A DNA stretch of 64,000 nucleotides from Butyricicoccus_A sp963620595. Lineage in GTDB: Bacteria > Bacillota > Clostridia > Oscillospirales > Butyricicoccaceae. The notes under the pieces are model-generated. The model saw nothing but the letters and a program-made list of their open reading frames with translations. It searched no databases and had not been told where the DNA came from. Below, in pieces: positions 32,795 to 40,961 of this stretch. A program made the position numbers and the translations under genes. The stretch lies in NCBI GenBank assembly GCA_963620595.1, contig CAVFAY010000010.1, positions 22,184 through 86,183 on the forward strand, given 5' to 3'. Each line of letters opens with the position of its first letter. Position 1 is the stretch's first letter.

Positions 32795-34408
32795 TTATGC
32801 TTGCTCTGTCAATGTAATAATAAAGGAAGTGCCAACGCCCAATTCGGACTCGACGCGGATAGTTCCGTGATACGCTTCAATCATTTCCTGTACGAGCGCA
32901 AGACCTGTGCCACGTCCTTCTCCCTTGGTAGAAAATCCACGCTGGAACAAATGCTCTTTCACTTCGTCTGTCATACCTGGTCCCGTGTCATCAACACTCA
33001 GCAGCAGACCGCGTGAGCCCTCTCGAATACTGACCGTCACCTCACTCGGCACATCTGCCGGTGCACCGCGCATGGCATCAAACGCATTTTCGATGAGATT
33101 TCCCAATACGGTAATCATCGCTGTAACCGGCATAAACTGCCCGTTGCCATACAAGATGCTGGCAGGATCTAAGGAAAAACGAATGTCCAGCTCCGCAGCG
33201 CGGTATGCCTTGCCGATGAGCAATGCGGCAATGGTCGGATCGTGGATGCGGTCTTTGATATAGTCAATGGACTGTGCGCGTGTCTGTGTGATGCGCAGGA
33301 CGTATTTCTCTGCGCGATCATATTCTTTGAGTTGAAGCAATCCTAAAATCACGTGCAATTTATTAGTAAATTCATGGGTATAGGCTCGCAAGGCCTCTAA
33401 GATATGCTGTACACCGGTCAAATCCTGCGCCAGTCGCGTCATTTCTGTGCGGTTCCGGAAAATAGCAACAGCTCCTTCAATTTGATTGTCTCTCCGCAGC
33501 GGAATGCGGTCAGAAATCACGGAAACGTGTGTAATAGATTCCAAGCTGATATTGTACTCTGTTTTTCCCGTTCGCATGACACGGGCAATGGTTGACCGCG
33601 GATAAATGACCTTGAGTGGCTGTCCAATTGCCTCATCGACACCGATGCGCAGCATATCTGACGCTGCATGATTCAAATAAATAACCGTGCTGTTTTTGTC
33701 AATTGCCAAAATACCTTCGTCCAATCCGTCCAAAATATCCATCTGCTGCAAAAACAACCGTCGAAAATCATTCGGTTCATAGCCGAGCAGATCATCTTTG
33801 ATGCGGCGCGACAAGCGTAGGCTGAGCATACAACCAAAAAATAGAGCGACTGCGCCAACCAATAAATGAGACAGCAATGTCAGCAAAATCATCTTGCGAA
33901 TCGAGCGCATATAAATACCCGCCATAGTAAATCCGCTGATGGATCCATCCTTGGAATAGATCGCCGCATAGGCACAACGATCCGTGCCCGATGGTGCATC
34001 GCTATTGTGCAGCAGCGTCGAATCGCTCTCCTCCAAGCTATCCATAATCTCTTCATTGAGCGGCGCAAGCTGGGATACATCGTGTGAGCCTGAAGCAAGA
34101 TCATAAAATGCAATCGGCTCTCCCGTTGGGTCATACACCGCCAGCACATCAATGCTTGACACGCTTTCGACGGTTCGCTTAATATATGTATTCGCTTGGT
34201 CTGTATCAATAGAATCCATAAAAACCGGTGCATTTGCCGTGACCTGCGCTGCACTGATTAGCGTTTGGTCTCGCGCTTCATTTTCTTGCTTGAGACTCAA
34301 AACTAAGTTCGCGCCAAGCGAAAGTAACAGTGCGATGACAATTCCTTGCACCAAGATGGTGCGAACCTGATTATATATCGTTGAATTTGCAATTTTTTCC
34401 TTTCCCAT
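32795..34408 (-). CDS. sensor histidine kinase, CitA/DcuS type
   Basis: 537 residues from the ATG at 34408 (AGAGG upstream), chosen over a TTG two codons earlier. Two membrane helices (about 19-39 and 173-195) flank an extracytoplasmic PAS-like sensor; a cytoplasmic PAS follows (225-325). The phospho-acceptor is His345 in THEFTNKLHVILGLLQL, the variant H-box of the citrate/fumarate sensor group, then an ATPase domain with NLIENAFDA and DTGPGMTDEV. The ligand is probably a di- or tricarboxylate, inferred from family only. Its promoter region faces that of the ATP synthase operon. Confidence 0.9.
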   Translation of the reverse strand: MGKEKIANSTIYNQVRTILVQGIVIALLLSLGANLVLSLKQENEARDQTLISAAQVTANAPVFMDSIDTDQANTYIKRTVESVSSIDVLAVYDPTGEPIAFYDLASGSHDVSQLAPLNEEIMDSLEESDSTLLHNSDAPSGTDRCAYAAIYSKDGSISGFTMAGIYMRSIRKMILLTLLSHLLVGAVALFFGCMLSLRLSRRIKDDLLGYEPNDFRRLFLQQMDILDGLDEGILAIDKNSTVIYLNHAASDMLRIGVDEAIGQPLKVIYPRSTIARVMRTGKTEYNISLESITHVSVISDRIPLRRDNQIEGAVAIFRNRTEMTRLAQDLTGVQHILEALRAYTHEFTNKLHVILGLLQLKEYDRAEKYVLRITQTRAQSIDYIKDRIHDPTIAALLIGKAYRAAELDIRFSLDPASILYGNGQFMPVTAMITVLGNLIENAFDAMRGAPADVPSEVTVSIREGSRGLLLSVDDTGPGMTDEVKEHLFQRGFSTKGEGRGTGLALVQEMIEAYHGTIRVESELGVGTSFIITLTEQA

Positions 34409-34635
34409 ATGCAAAACCTCTCCGCATAGATTTCTTTTCTATCATACCACATTCCCCCGCATCCGGCAAATTCCATAAATTCTGGTGAAAAGTCATTAAA
34501 TTCACTTTTGATATTTTATAAGAAATAGGCAATATGTGCAGTTTTTATTTTTTTTAGTTTTTTAAGCTTGTTTTACCGGTTTGTGGTGGCTAAAATAAGT
34601 GGCAGATTGAAAAGCAAGAAAGTGGTGATGCATCA

Positions 34636-35322
34636 TTGGAAGAAATCAAAGCGGAACTCAATGCGCAACTGCAAAATAAGATTGCATTTGACATTCCGCT
34701 GTTCGGCGGGATTCCGGTACCGCAGTCGACCGTCATTACGTGGGTCATCATCGCCATCCTGACGGCTCTCGCCATTTGGCTGACACACGGCTTAAACCGC
34801 AAGCCTGGGCGCCGTCAAATTGTGGCTGAGATTTTTGTCGGCTTTATTAACGGATTCTGCAAGAGCACACTCGGAGAGAAATACTGGCGCACCTTTGCTC
34901 CGTATCTCGGAACCATCGGCTTGTACCTCGGTCTTGCCAATATCTCCGGTTTGTTTGGCGTCACACCCCCGACAAAGGATTTGAACGTCACTGCCGGTTT
35001 GGCAATTATGAGCGCAATCCTCATCTATGGTGCACAGTTCCGGTACCACGGTCTCGGCGGCGGACTCAAGAAGTTCGGTCAGCCGGTAGCTATCGTTGCA
35101 CCGCTCAACGTGATGGAAATCGGCATTCGCCCGTTGTCGCTGTGTATGCGACTGTTCGGCAATATTTTTGCAGGCTTTGTTATCATGGAACTGCTGAAAA
35201 TGCTGATGCCTGTTATTCTACCGATTCCGTTCAGCCTGTATTTTGATGTGTTTGACGGAATGTTGCAGGCAATCGTATTTGTGTTCCTGACAACGCTATT
35301 CCTTTCGGAATCTTTGGACTAA
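34636..35322 (+). CDS. atpB: ATP synthase F0 subunit a
   Basis: 228 residues, with five to six membrane helices. It forms the proton half-channels beside the c-ring. The essential arginine is in MEIGIRPLSLCMRLFGNIFAG near residue 165. The likely start is TTG at 34636, as no in-frame ATG or GTG fits; GTGGTGATG upstream may serve as the ribosome site. It is the first gene of the atpBEFHAGDC operon. No atpI or atpZ is seen in the 220 bases before it, which show only T-rich DNA without a convincing promoter. Confidence 0.93.
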   Translation: MEEIKAELNAQLQNKIAFDIPLFGGIPVPQSTVITWVIIAILTALAIWLTHGLNRKPGRRQIVAEIFVGFINGFCKSTLGEKYWRTFAPYLGTIGLYLGLANISGLFGVTPPTKDLNVTAGLAIMSAILIYGAQFRYHGLGGGLKKFGQPVAIVAPLNVMEIGIRPLSLCMRLFGNIFAGFVIMELLKMLMPVILPIPFSLYFDVFDGMLQAIVFVFLTTLFLSESLD

Positions 35323-35363
35323 GTAAACAATCTATCGTATTTGACATTTAGGAGGAAATTAAA

Positions 35364-35579
35364 ATGAACGTAGCAATTGGTGCAGGTTTGGCAGTATTAA
35401 CCGGTTTGGGTGCTGGTATCGGCATCGGCATTGCAACTGGTAAGTCTTCGGAAGCTATCGCTCGTCAGCCGGAAGCTGCCAGCAAGATCAGCCAGAACCT
35501 GATTCTTGGTTGTGCACTGGCAGAGGCAACCGCTATTTACGGCTTCCTGATTGGTATCCTGCTGATCTTCATGGGCTGA
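35364..35579 (+). CDS. atpE: ATP synthase F0 subunit c
   Basis: 71 residues, two membrane helices joined by the polar loop ARQPE. The ion-binding carboxylate is Glu54 in LAEATAIYG. The position that is Gln in sodium-dependent c subunits is Ile21, and the residue after Glu54 is Ala rather than Ser, so the ring is predicted to carry protons, not sodium. AGGAGG lies ahead of the ATG. The very glycine-rich first helix (GLGAGIGIGIATG) is normal for the family. Confidence 0.96.
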   Translation: MNVAIGAGLAVLTGLGAGIGIGIATGKSSEAIARQPEAASKISQNLILGCALAEATAIYGFLIGILLIFMG

Positions 35580-35595
35580 TCGGAGGCGAAACCCG

Positions 35596-36084
35596 ATGAT
35601 TCTGAATTTAAACTGGCAAATCATCTGGGTGTTTGTCAACCTGCTCATCCTGTTCCTGCTGATGAAAAAGTTTTTGTTCGGTCCAATCACCAAAATGTTG
35701 GACGAACGAGCAAAGAATGTTGCTGACACGCTGGATCAGGCGGATGAACGTCTGGCTGATGCAGAAAAGCAAAAGGCAGAATATACCCAGCAGCTGGCAG
35801 ATGCCCGCGGGGAAGCAGCCCGCATCATTGAGGAAGCACGCAAGCGTGCAGATCTCGCTTATAGCCGCCGCATGAATGAGGCGGAAAAAGACATTCAGCG
35901 TCTGAACGAGCAGGCTGCTCGTCAGCGTGAAGCAGATCGTGAGGCAATGCTCAAGTCTGCCAAGCAGCAGATTGCTGCTCTGGTTCTGCTGACTACTGCT
36001 AAGGTATCTCAGCACGCCATGAATGCAGACGCAGATCGTGCCATGCTCGACTCATTTTTAGATGAGGCGGGTGACGAGTTATGA
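35596..36084 (+). CDS. atpF: ATP synthase F0 subunit b
   Basis: 162 residues: one N-terminal membrane helix (about 5-25) and then a long charged coiled coil rich in Glu, Ala, Arg and Gln, which forms the peripheral stalk holding F1 to the a subunit. Only one b gene is seen, so the stalk should be a homodimer. It overlaps atpH by 4 bases (ATGA). Confidence 0.94.
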   Translation: MILNLNWQIIWVFVNLLILFLLMKKFLFGPITKMLDERAKNVADTLDQADERLADAEKQKAEYTQQLADARGEAARIIEEARKRADLAYSRRMNEAEKDIQRLNEQAARQREADREAMLKSAKQQIAALVLLTTAKVSQHAMNADADRAMLDSFLDEAGDEL

Positions 36085-36596
36085 GTACGATGGCACATCG
36101 TTATGCAGCCGCTCTGCATCATTCGGGCTGTTCTGTAGACAGCTTAAAACAAACTTCACAGTACATCATGGACAGCGCTCCCCTTTGGGAAGCGCTGTGC
36201 AGCCCTGCTGTACAGGTAAAAGAAAAGAAAGCGGTACTCAACCGCCTTCCGGACTTTACAGATGACAAACATCTAAAAAATTTTTATGGACTGTTGGCCG
36301 AAAAGGGTCGTTTTCCGCTTCTTCCAGAAATCGTAGACGAATATCGAAAGCTGGAAATGCAACAGCGCGGCGAGGGGCTTTGTGTCCTGCGCTGTGTGCG
36401 TGATCCGGGCGACAATGCGCTCAGCAAACTAGCAAAACTGCTTTGCAAGAGGTATGGTTATCAGTCTCTTACCTTTGAAATTATACTAGACCCTGAAGTC
36501 CTTGGCGGCTTTGTATTTGAAATTGACGGGGTCACCTATGATAAGAGCGTCCGTGGGCAGATTCATGCCCTGGCGCAAAGTCTGCAAGAGGGGTGA
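36081..36596 (+). CDS. atpH: ATP synthase F1 subunit delta
   Basis: 171 residues. The N-terminal helical bundle begins MAHRYAAALHHSGCSVDSLKQT and the C-terminal part ends FEIDGVTYDKSVRGQIHALAQSLQ, the latter a well conserved delta feature. It joins the top of F1 to the b stalk. It starts within the atpF stop (ATGA overlap) and ends just before atpA. Cysteines in positions 14 and about 100 are unusual but have no evident role. Confidence 0.92.
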   Translation: MSTMAHRYAAALHHSGCSVDSLKQTSQYIMDSAPLWEALCSPAVQVKEKKAVLNRLPDFTDDKHLKNFYGLLAEKGRFPLLPEIVDEYRKLEMQQRGEGLCVLRCVRDPGDNALSKLAKLLCKRYGYQSLTFEIILDPEVLGGFVFEIDGVTYDKSVRGQIHALAQSLQEG

Positions 36597-36601
36597 ACAG
36601 C

Positions 36602-38119
36602 TTGAATCATTCAGACGAAATTATATCTATTCTCCAAGAGGAGATTGAACAGTATGACAGCCGCACCCGCCGCGCAGAGACCGGTACAGTGCTTGAGATT
36701 GGCGACGGCATTGCGACTGTATATGGATTGGATCGCGCCGTTTACGGCGAGTTGGTTGAATTTGAAACCGGTGTCCGCGGCATTGTGCTGAACTTGGAAC
36801 GCGATAGTGTAGGCGTTGTTCTTCTGGGCAGTGAAAATGGTCTGCACGAGGGTTCTTCTGTCAAGCGCACAGGCCGCGCAGCCGATGTTCCAGTTGGCGA
36901 TGCTATGATCGGCCGCACCGTAAACGCATTGGGAGACCCGATTGACGGTCTCGGCCCGATTGCCTGCACCGAAACCCGCCCGATTGAGCACGAAGCCTCC
37001 GGCGTTGTTTCTCGTGAGCCGGTCAACCAGCCGATGCAGACCGGCATTTTGGCCATTGACGCCATGGTTCCGATTGGACGCGGTCAGCGTGAGTTAATCA
37101 TCGGTGACCGTCAGACCGGTAAGACATCCATCGCGGTTGATACCATTCTGAACCAGAAGGGACAGGATATGATTTGTATCTATGTTGCCATCGGCCAGAA
37201 GGCATCGACAGTTGCCAAACTGCGCGGCACATTGGAAAAGGCCGGCGCACTGGATTACAGTATTATCGTATCTGCTACCGCGGCAGATTCCGCTCCGCAG
37301 CAGTATATCGCTCCATATGCCGGCGCTGCTATTGGTGAGTACTTCATGGGCAAGGGTAAGGACGTCCTCATTATATATGATGATCTGTCTAAGCACGCTG
37401 TTGCCTACCGTACTCTTTCCCTTTTGCTCCGTCGTTCTCCAGGTCGTGAAGCATATCCAGGCGATGTATTCTATCTGCATTCCCGTCTGCTCGAGCGCGC
37501 TTGCCGCTTGACCAAAGAATATGGTGGCGGTTCGATGACTGCTATTCCGATCATTGAAACACTGGCTGGCGATGTATCCGCATACATTCCAACCAATGTC
37601 ATTTCTATCACAGACGGTCAGATTTATCTGGAAAATGACTTGTTCTTCTCCGGTCAGCGTCCAGCTGTCAACGTTGGTCTGTCGGTATCCCGTGTCGGCG
37701 GTTCTGCGCAGACTAAGGCAATTAAAAAGACCTCCGGTACCCTTCGTATTGATCTGGCACGTTTCCGCGAGCTGGAAGTATTCACACAGTTTAGCTCGGA
37801 TCTGGATGAAGAGACCCGTCATGCACTGGATCACGGCAAGCGATTGATGGAAATCCTCAAGCAGCCGCTGTATCATCCGATGCCTGTCTGGAAGCAGGCA
37901 GTCATTCTGTATGTTGCAACCAATGGTTTACTCTCTGATGTACCGCTTGACCGTGCAAACGAGTTTGTCAAGGATTTCGCAGATACGCTTCAATCCGAAA
38001 ACAGCGCACTTGTCGAAGAAATTCAGTCCACCGGCACCCTTCCGGGAACCGCAGGCGAACAGATTCGCAAGGCTCTGGAGTCTTATAAAGAACAGGTGAG
38101 CGCATCATGGCAGGCATAA
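36602..38119 (+). CDS. atpA: ATP synthase F1 subunit alpha
   Basis: 505 residues from TTG at 36602, preferred over GTG at 36593 because GAGGGGTG stands 6 bases before the TTG and the resulting N-terminus (NHSDEIISILQEEIEQYD) aligns with other alpha subunits. P-loop GDRQTGKTSIAVDTI; alpha signature in PAVNVGLSVSRVGGSAQ. It forms the non-catalytic sites of the hexamer. It overlaps atpG by 13 bases. Confidence 0.96.
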   Translation: MNHSDEIISILQEEIEQYDSRTRRAETGTVLEIGDGIATVYGLDRAVYGELVEFETGVRGIVLNLERDSVGVVLLGSENGLHEGSSVKRTGRAADVPVGDAMIGRTVNALGDPIDGLGPIACTETRPIEHEASGVVSREPVNQPMQTGILAIDAMVPIGRGQRELIIGDRQTGKTSIAVDTILNQKGQDMICIYVAIGQKASTVAKLRGTLEKAGALDYSIIVSATAADSAPQQYIAPYAGAAIGEYFMGKGKDVLIIYDDLSKHAVAYRTLSLLLRRSPGREAYPGDVFYLHSRLLERACRLTKEYGGGSMTAIPIIETLAGDVSAYIPTNVISITDGQIYLENDLFFSGQRPAVNVGLSVSRVGGSAQTKAIKKTSGTLRIDLARFRELEVFTQFSSDLDEETRHALDHGKRLMEILKQPLYHPMPVWKQAVILYVATNGLLSDVPLDRANEFVKDFADTLQSENSALVEEIQSTGTLPGTAGEQIRKALESYKEQVSASWQA

Positions 38120-39090
38120 AGGAAATTCGTACCAGAATCGACAGTGTTCAGCAGACGCTGAAGATTACCAATGCGATGTATCTCATCTCCTCCTCAAAAT
38201 TGCGCAAGGCGCGGCAGCAGCTCACCAATGTTCAGCCATACTTTACCAAAATCACTTCGACGATTGCAGATATCCTGCACCACACACCAGAAATAGAGCA
38301 TATCTACTTCGATAAGCGCCCAGATGTTGCCGAACACAAAGTCGGTTATATCGTTATCACGGGTGACAAGGGGTTGGCAGGTGCATACAACCACAATGTC
38401 CTGCGTTTGGCAGAGAAACAAATCTCTAAAACGCCAAACTCGACCCTGTTCTTAATTGGTCAGGTCGGTCGTGTGTATTTTGCTGAACGCGGCATGAAAA
38501 TTGACGGCGAATTTATGTACACGGCGCAGGATCCAAATATTCCGCGCGCCCGCGATATTTCTGAGCTGTTTATCAAGCTGTTCCGCGAGAACAAGCTGGA
38601 TGAGGTTTATATCGTATATACTGAAATGATTACATCAATGCGGTTGGAACCGAAAGTTCAAAAGCTCCTGCCGCTAGATATTGACGCTTTCCCGTGGTCA
38701 CCGCGTCCCGGCGAGGATGAACCGTACCACCAGACTATTACCTATGTGCCAAGTGCGAATAAGGTATTGAGCCAGATCGTTCCGGGTTACGTCAAAGGCG
38801 TGCTGTTTGGTGCAATGGTTGAGTCGTTCTGCTCGGAGCAGAACGCCCGTATGACGGCAATGGACTCCTCCACCAACAATGCACGAGATATGTTAAAAGA
38901 ACTCTCTCTGCGATACAATCGCGCCCGTCAGGCTGCGATTACGCAGGAAATCACAGAAATTGTCGGCGGTGCACAGACACAGAAAGCAGGGCACCCGCCG
39001 CTCCGCCGGGAAAAGCCTGCGCGTGTTGTCCGTTTTCTTGCGGATGGCACCTGCGCACAGAAAGCGAGGAACGAATCATCATGGAACTGA
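38107..39090 (+). CDS. atpG: ATP synthase F1 subunit gamma with C-terminal extension
   Basis: 327 residues against the usual 285-295. It is the central rotor shaft; the N-terminus AGIKEIRTRIDSVQQTLKITNAMYLISSSKL and the late MTAMDSSTNNARDMLKELSLRYNRARQAAITQEITEIVGGA are standard. Normal gamma chains stop within a few residues of EIVGGA, but here about 38 more residues follow, basic and proline-containing, running 10 bases into atpD. The extra DNA is bounded by two copies of the 10-mer CACAGAAAGC exactly 78 bases apart, i.e. 26 codons, which points to an in-frame insertion. The gamma C-terminus sits inside the alpha-beta barrel, so the tail must emerge at its top or be tolerated there. Confidence 0.93.
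   Translation: MAGIKEIRTRIDSVQQTLKITNAMYLISSSKLRKARQQLTNVQPYFTKITSTIADILHHTPEIEHIYFDKRPDVAEHKVGYIVITGDKGLAGAYNHNVLRLAEKQISKTPNSTLFLIGQVGRVYFAERGMKIDGEFMYTAQDPNIPRARDISELFIKLFRENKLDEVYIVYTEMITSMRLEPKVQKLLPLDIDAFPWSPRPGEDEPYHQTITYVPSANKVLSQIVPGYVKGVLFGAMVESFCSEQNARMTAMDSSTNNARDMLKELSLRYNRARQAAITQEITEIVGGAQTQKAGHPPLRREKPARVVRFLADGTCAQKARNESSWN
38978..39065 (+). repeat. 10-bp direct repeats bounding a 78-bp in-frame insertion in atpG
   Basis: CACAGAAAGC occurs at 38978-38987 and again at 39056-39065, with a GC-rich stretch between. Removing one repeat unit plus the intervening DNA would restore a gamma subunit of near-normal length and keep the atpD ribosome site (GAGG after the second copy). 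Confidence 0.7.
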
Positions 39091-40478
39091 AAGGTGCTGT
39101 AGTGCAGGTACTCGGTCCAGTTGTTGACGTCGAATTTGACGGCGGCAAGCTGCCGGAAATCAATGAAGCGCTGACCGTCGAATTGGACGGCAAAAAGCAG
39201 GTCATGGAGGTTGCTCAGCACGTTGGCGGCGATACCGTTCGATGCATCATGCTGTCTCCTAGTGAAGGCCTGGGTCGAGGCGACACCGTTATCGCCTCTG
39301 GACATACCATTGAAACGCCAGTCGGTGAAGGTACTCTAGGTCGTTTGTTTAATGTACTGGGCGAACCAATTGACGAAAAGGGTCCGGTAAAGACTGAGGA
39401 AAAGTGGTCGATCCACCGTGAGCCACCGATTTTTGCTAACCAGAACCCGACAACTGAAATCTTGGAGACCGGTATCAAGGTCATCGACTTGTTGGCTCCA
39501 TACGCCCGCGGCGGTAAAATCGGTCTGTTCGGCGGCGCTGGCGTCGGCAAAACTGTCCTGATTCAGGAGCTGATCCGAAACATTGCTGCCGAGCACGGTG
39601 GATACTCCATCTTTACCGGCGTCGGTGAACGCACCCGTGAGGGCAACGATCTGTGGCGTGAAATGGGCGAATCCGGCGTTTTGAATAACACGGCGTTGGT
39701 GTTCGGTCAGATGAATGAGCCGCCTGGAGCACGTATGCGTGTTGCTCTGACCGGTCTGACCATGGCAGAATATTTCCGTGATCGTCAAAAGCAGAATGTG
39801 CTTCTGTTCATCGACAACATCTTCCGTTATGTACAGGCAGGTTCAGAGGTCTCCGCTTTGATGGGTCGTATGCCTTCTGCTGTTGGTTATCAGCCGACAC
39901 TGGCTGATGAAGTCGGCGCTTTGCAGGAGCGTATCACTTCTACTCGTGATGGTGCAATCACTTCGGTGCAGGCCGTTTACGTTCCTGCCGATGACTTGAC
40001 CGACCCTGCTCCGGCTACGACATTCGCCCATTTGGATGCTACTACCGTATTGTCCCGTAAGATTGTAGAACAGGGCATTTATCCGGCTGTTGATCCGCTA
40101 GAATCCACTTCTCGTATTCTAGAGCCAGACGTTGTCGGTGAGCGTCATTACAAGGTTGCCCGCGGTGCACAGGAGCTGTTGCAGCGATATCGCGAGCTTC
40201 AGGACATCATCGCCATCCTCGGCATGGAAGAGCTGAGCGCCGAAGACCGCAAGACGGTTGACCGCGCACGTCGTATGCAGCAGTACTTCTCTCAGCCATT
40301 CTTCGTAGCAGAGACCTTTACCGGTCTGGAAGGACGCTATGTACCGCTGGATGCAACGCTGAACGGCTTTGAGGCTCTGCTCGGCGGCGAGCTGGATGAA
40401 TATCCGGAGTCTGCCTTCTCTATGGTTGGCACTGTGGATGAAGTCCGTGAAAAGGCACGTGCACAGGGGGCAGTTTAA
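39081..40478 (+). CDS. atpD: ATP synthase F1 subunit beta
   Basis: 465 residues, catalytic subunit. P-loop GGAGVGKTVLIQEL, catalytic glutamate in VGERTREGNDLWREM, Walker B LLFIDNIFRYVQAGSEVSALMGRMPSAVGYQPTL. It begins 10 bases before the end of the extended atpG and ends on the A of the atpC start codon. The residue run IFRYVQ, where IFRFTQ is common, is conservative. Confidence 0.97.
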   Translation: MELKGAVVQVLGPVVDVEFDGGKLPEINEALTVELDGKKQVMEVAQHVGGDTVRCIMLSPSEGLGRGDTVIASGHTIETPVGEGTLGRLFNVLGEPIDEKGPVKTEEKWSIHREPPIFANQNPTTEILETGIKVIDLLAPYARGGKIGLFGGAGVGKTVLIQELIRNIAAEHGGYSIFTGVGERTREGNDLWREMGESGVLNNTALVFGQMNEPPGARMRVALTGLTMAEYFRDRQKQNVLLFIDNIFRYVQAGSEVSALMGRMPSAVGYQPTLADEVGALQERITSTRDGAITSVQAVYVPADDLTDPAPATTFAHLDATTVLSRKIVEQGIYPAVDPLESTSRILEPDVVGERHYKVARGAQELLQRYRELQDIIAILGMEELSAEDRKTVDRARRMQQYFSQPFFVAETFTGLEGRYVPLDATLNGFEALLGGELDEYPESAFSMVGTVDEVREKARAQGAV

Positions 40479-40879
40479 TGAATAAGACGCTCTATCTGGA
40501 AATCATTACCCCGGAAAAGCAGTTTTTTACCGGCAATGTAGAAAGTATTGTAATGCCGGCTCTAGACGGTCAGTACGGTGTACAGCCGGGACATGAACCG
40601 ATTGTCACTGCGCTGGAGCCGGGCAATGTTCGTTACTGCGTAGATGGCAAATGGCAGGAAGTTATTGTCACGCAGGGATTTGCAGAAATCATGCCAGATT
40701 ATGCCATTTTGCTGGTATCTACTGCAGAACGTCCGGATGAAATTGACCGTGCACGTGCAGAGCGTGCAAAACAGCGTGCAGAAGAGCGTCTGCGCCAGCA
40801 GCAGAGCATTCAGGAGTACTATCACTCCAAGGCAGCTTTGGCGCGTGCGATGGCACGTTTGAAAGCATCTGGTAAATAA
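40478..40879 (+). CDS. atpC: ATP synthase F1 subunit epsilon
   Basis: 133 residues. An N-terminal beta sandwich (YLEIITPEKQFFTGNVESIVMPALDGQYGVQPGHEPIV) is followed by a helical hairpin rich in Arg, Ala and Gln (about residues 88-130), the mobile part that can inhibit ATP hydrolysis. Its ATG overlaps the atpD stop by one base. It is the last gene of the operon, 28 bases before a strong terminator. Confidence 0.95.
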   Translation: MNKTLYLEIITPEKQFFTGNVESIVMPALDGQYGVQPGHEPIVTALEPGNVRYCVDGKWQEVIVTQGFAEIMPDYAILLVSTAERPDEIDRARAERAKQRAEERLRQQQSIQEYYHSKAALARAMARLKASGK

Positions 40880-40906
40880 AAAGCTCTCTCTTCTCTTAAA
40901 TAACCA

Positions 40907-40950
40907 AAGACCGAAGCTGTCTATTACAGATAGCCTCGGTCTTATTTTTT
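40907..40950. terminator. terminator of the ATP synthase operon
   Basis: Long stem AAGACCG/CGGTCTT with an inner AGCT-TCT/AGA-AGC pairing and T-run. It can also stop the converging MATE gene. Confidence 0.87.
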
Positions 40951-40961
40951 ATCATGCAAAT

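Noticed and set aside
35364..35579. Sodium-type ATP synthase c subunit
   Set aside because: The sodium ligands (Gln in helix 1, Ser after the carboxylate) are Ile21 and Ala55 here, so a proton ring is predicted.
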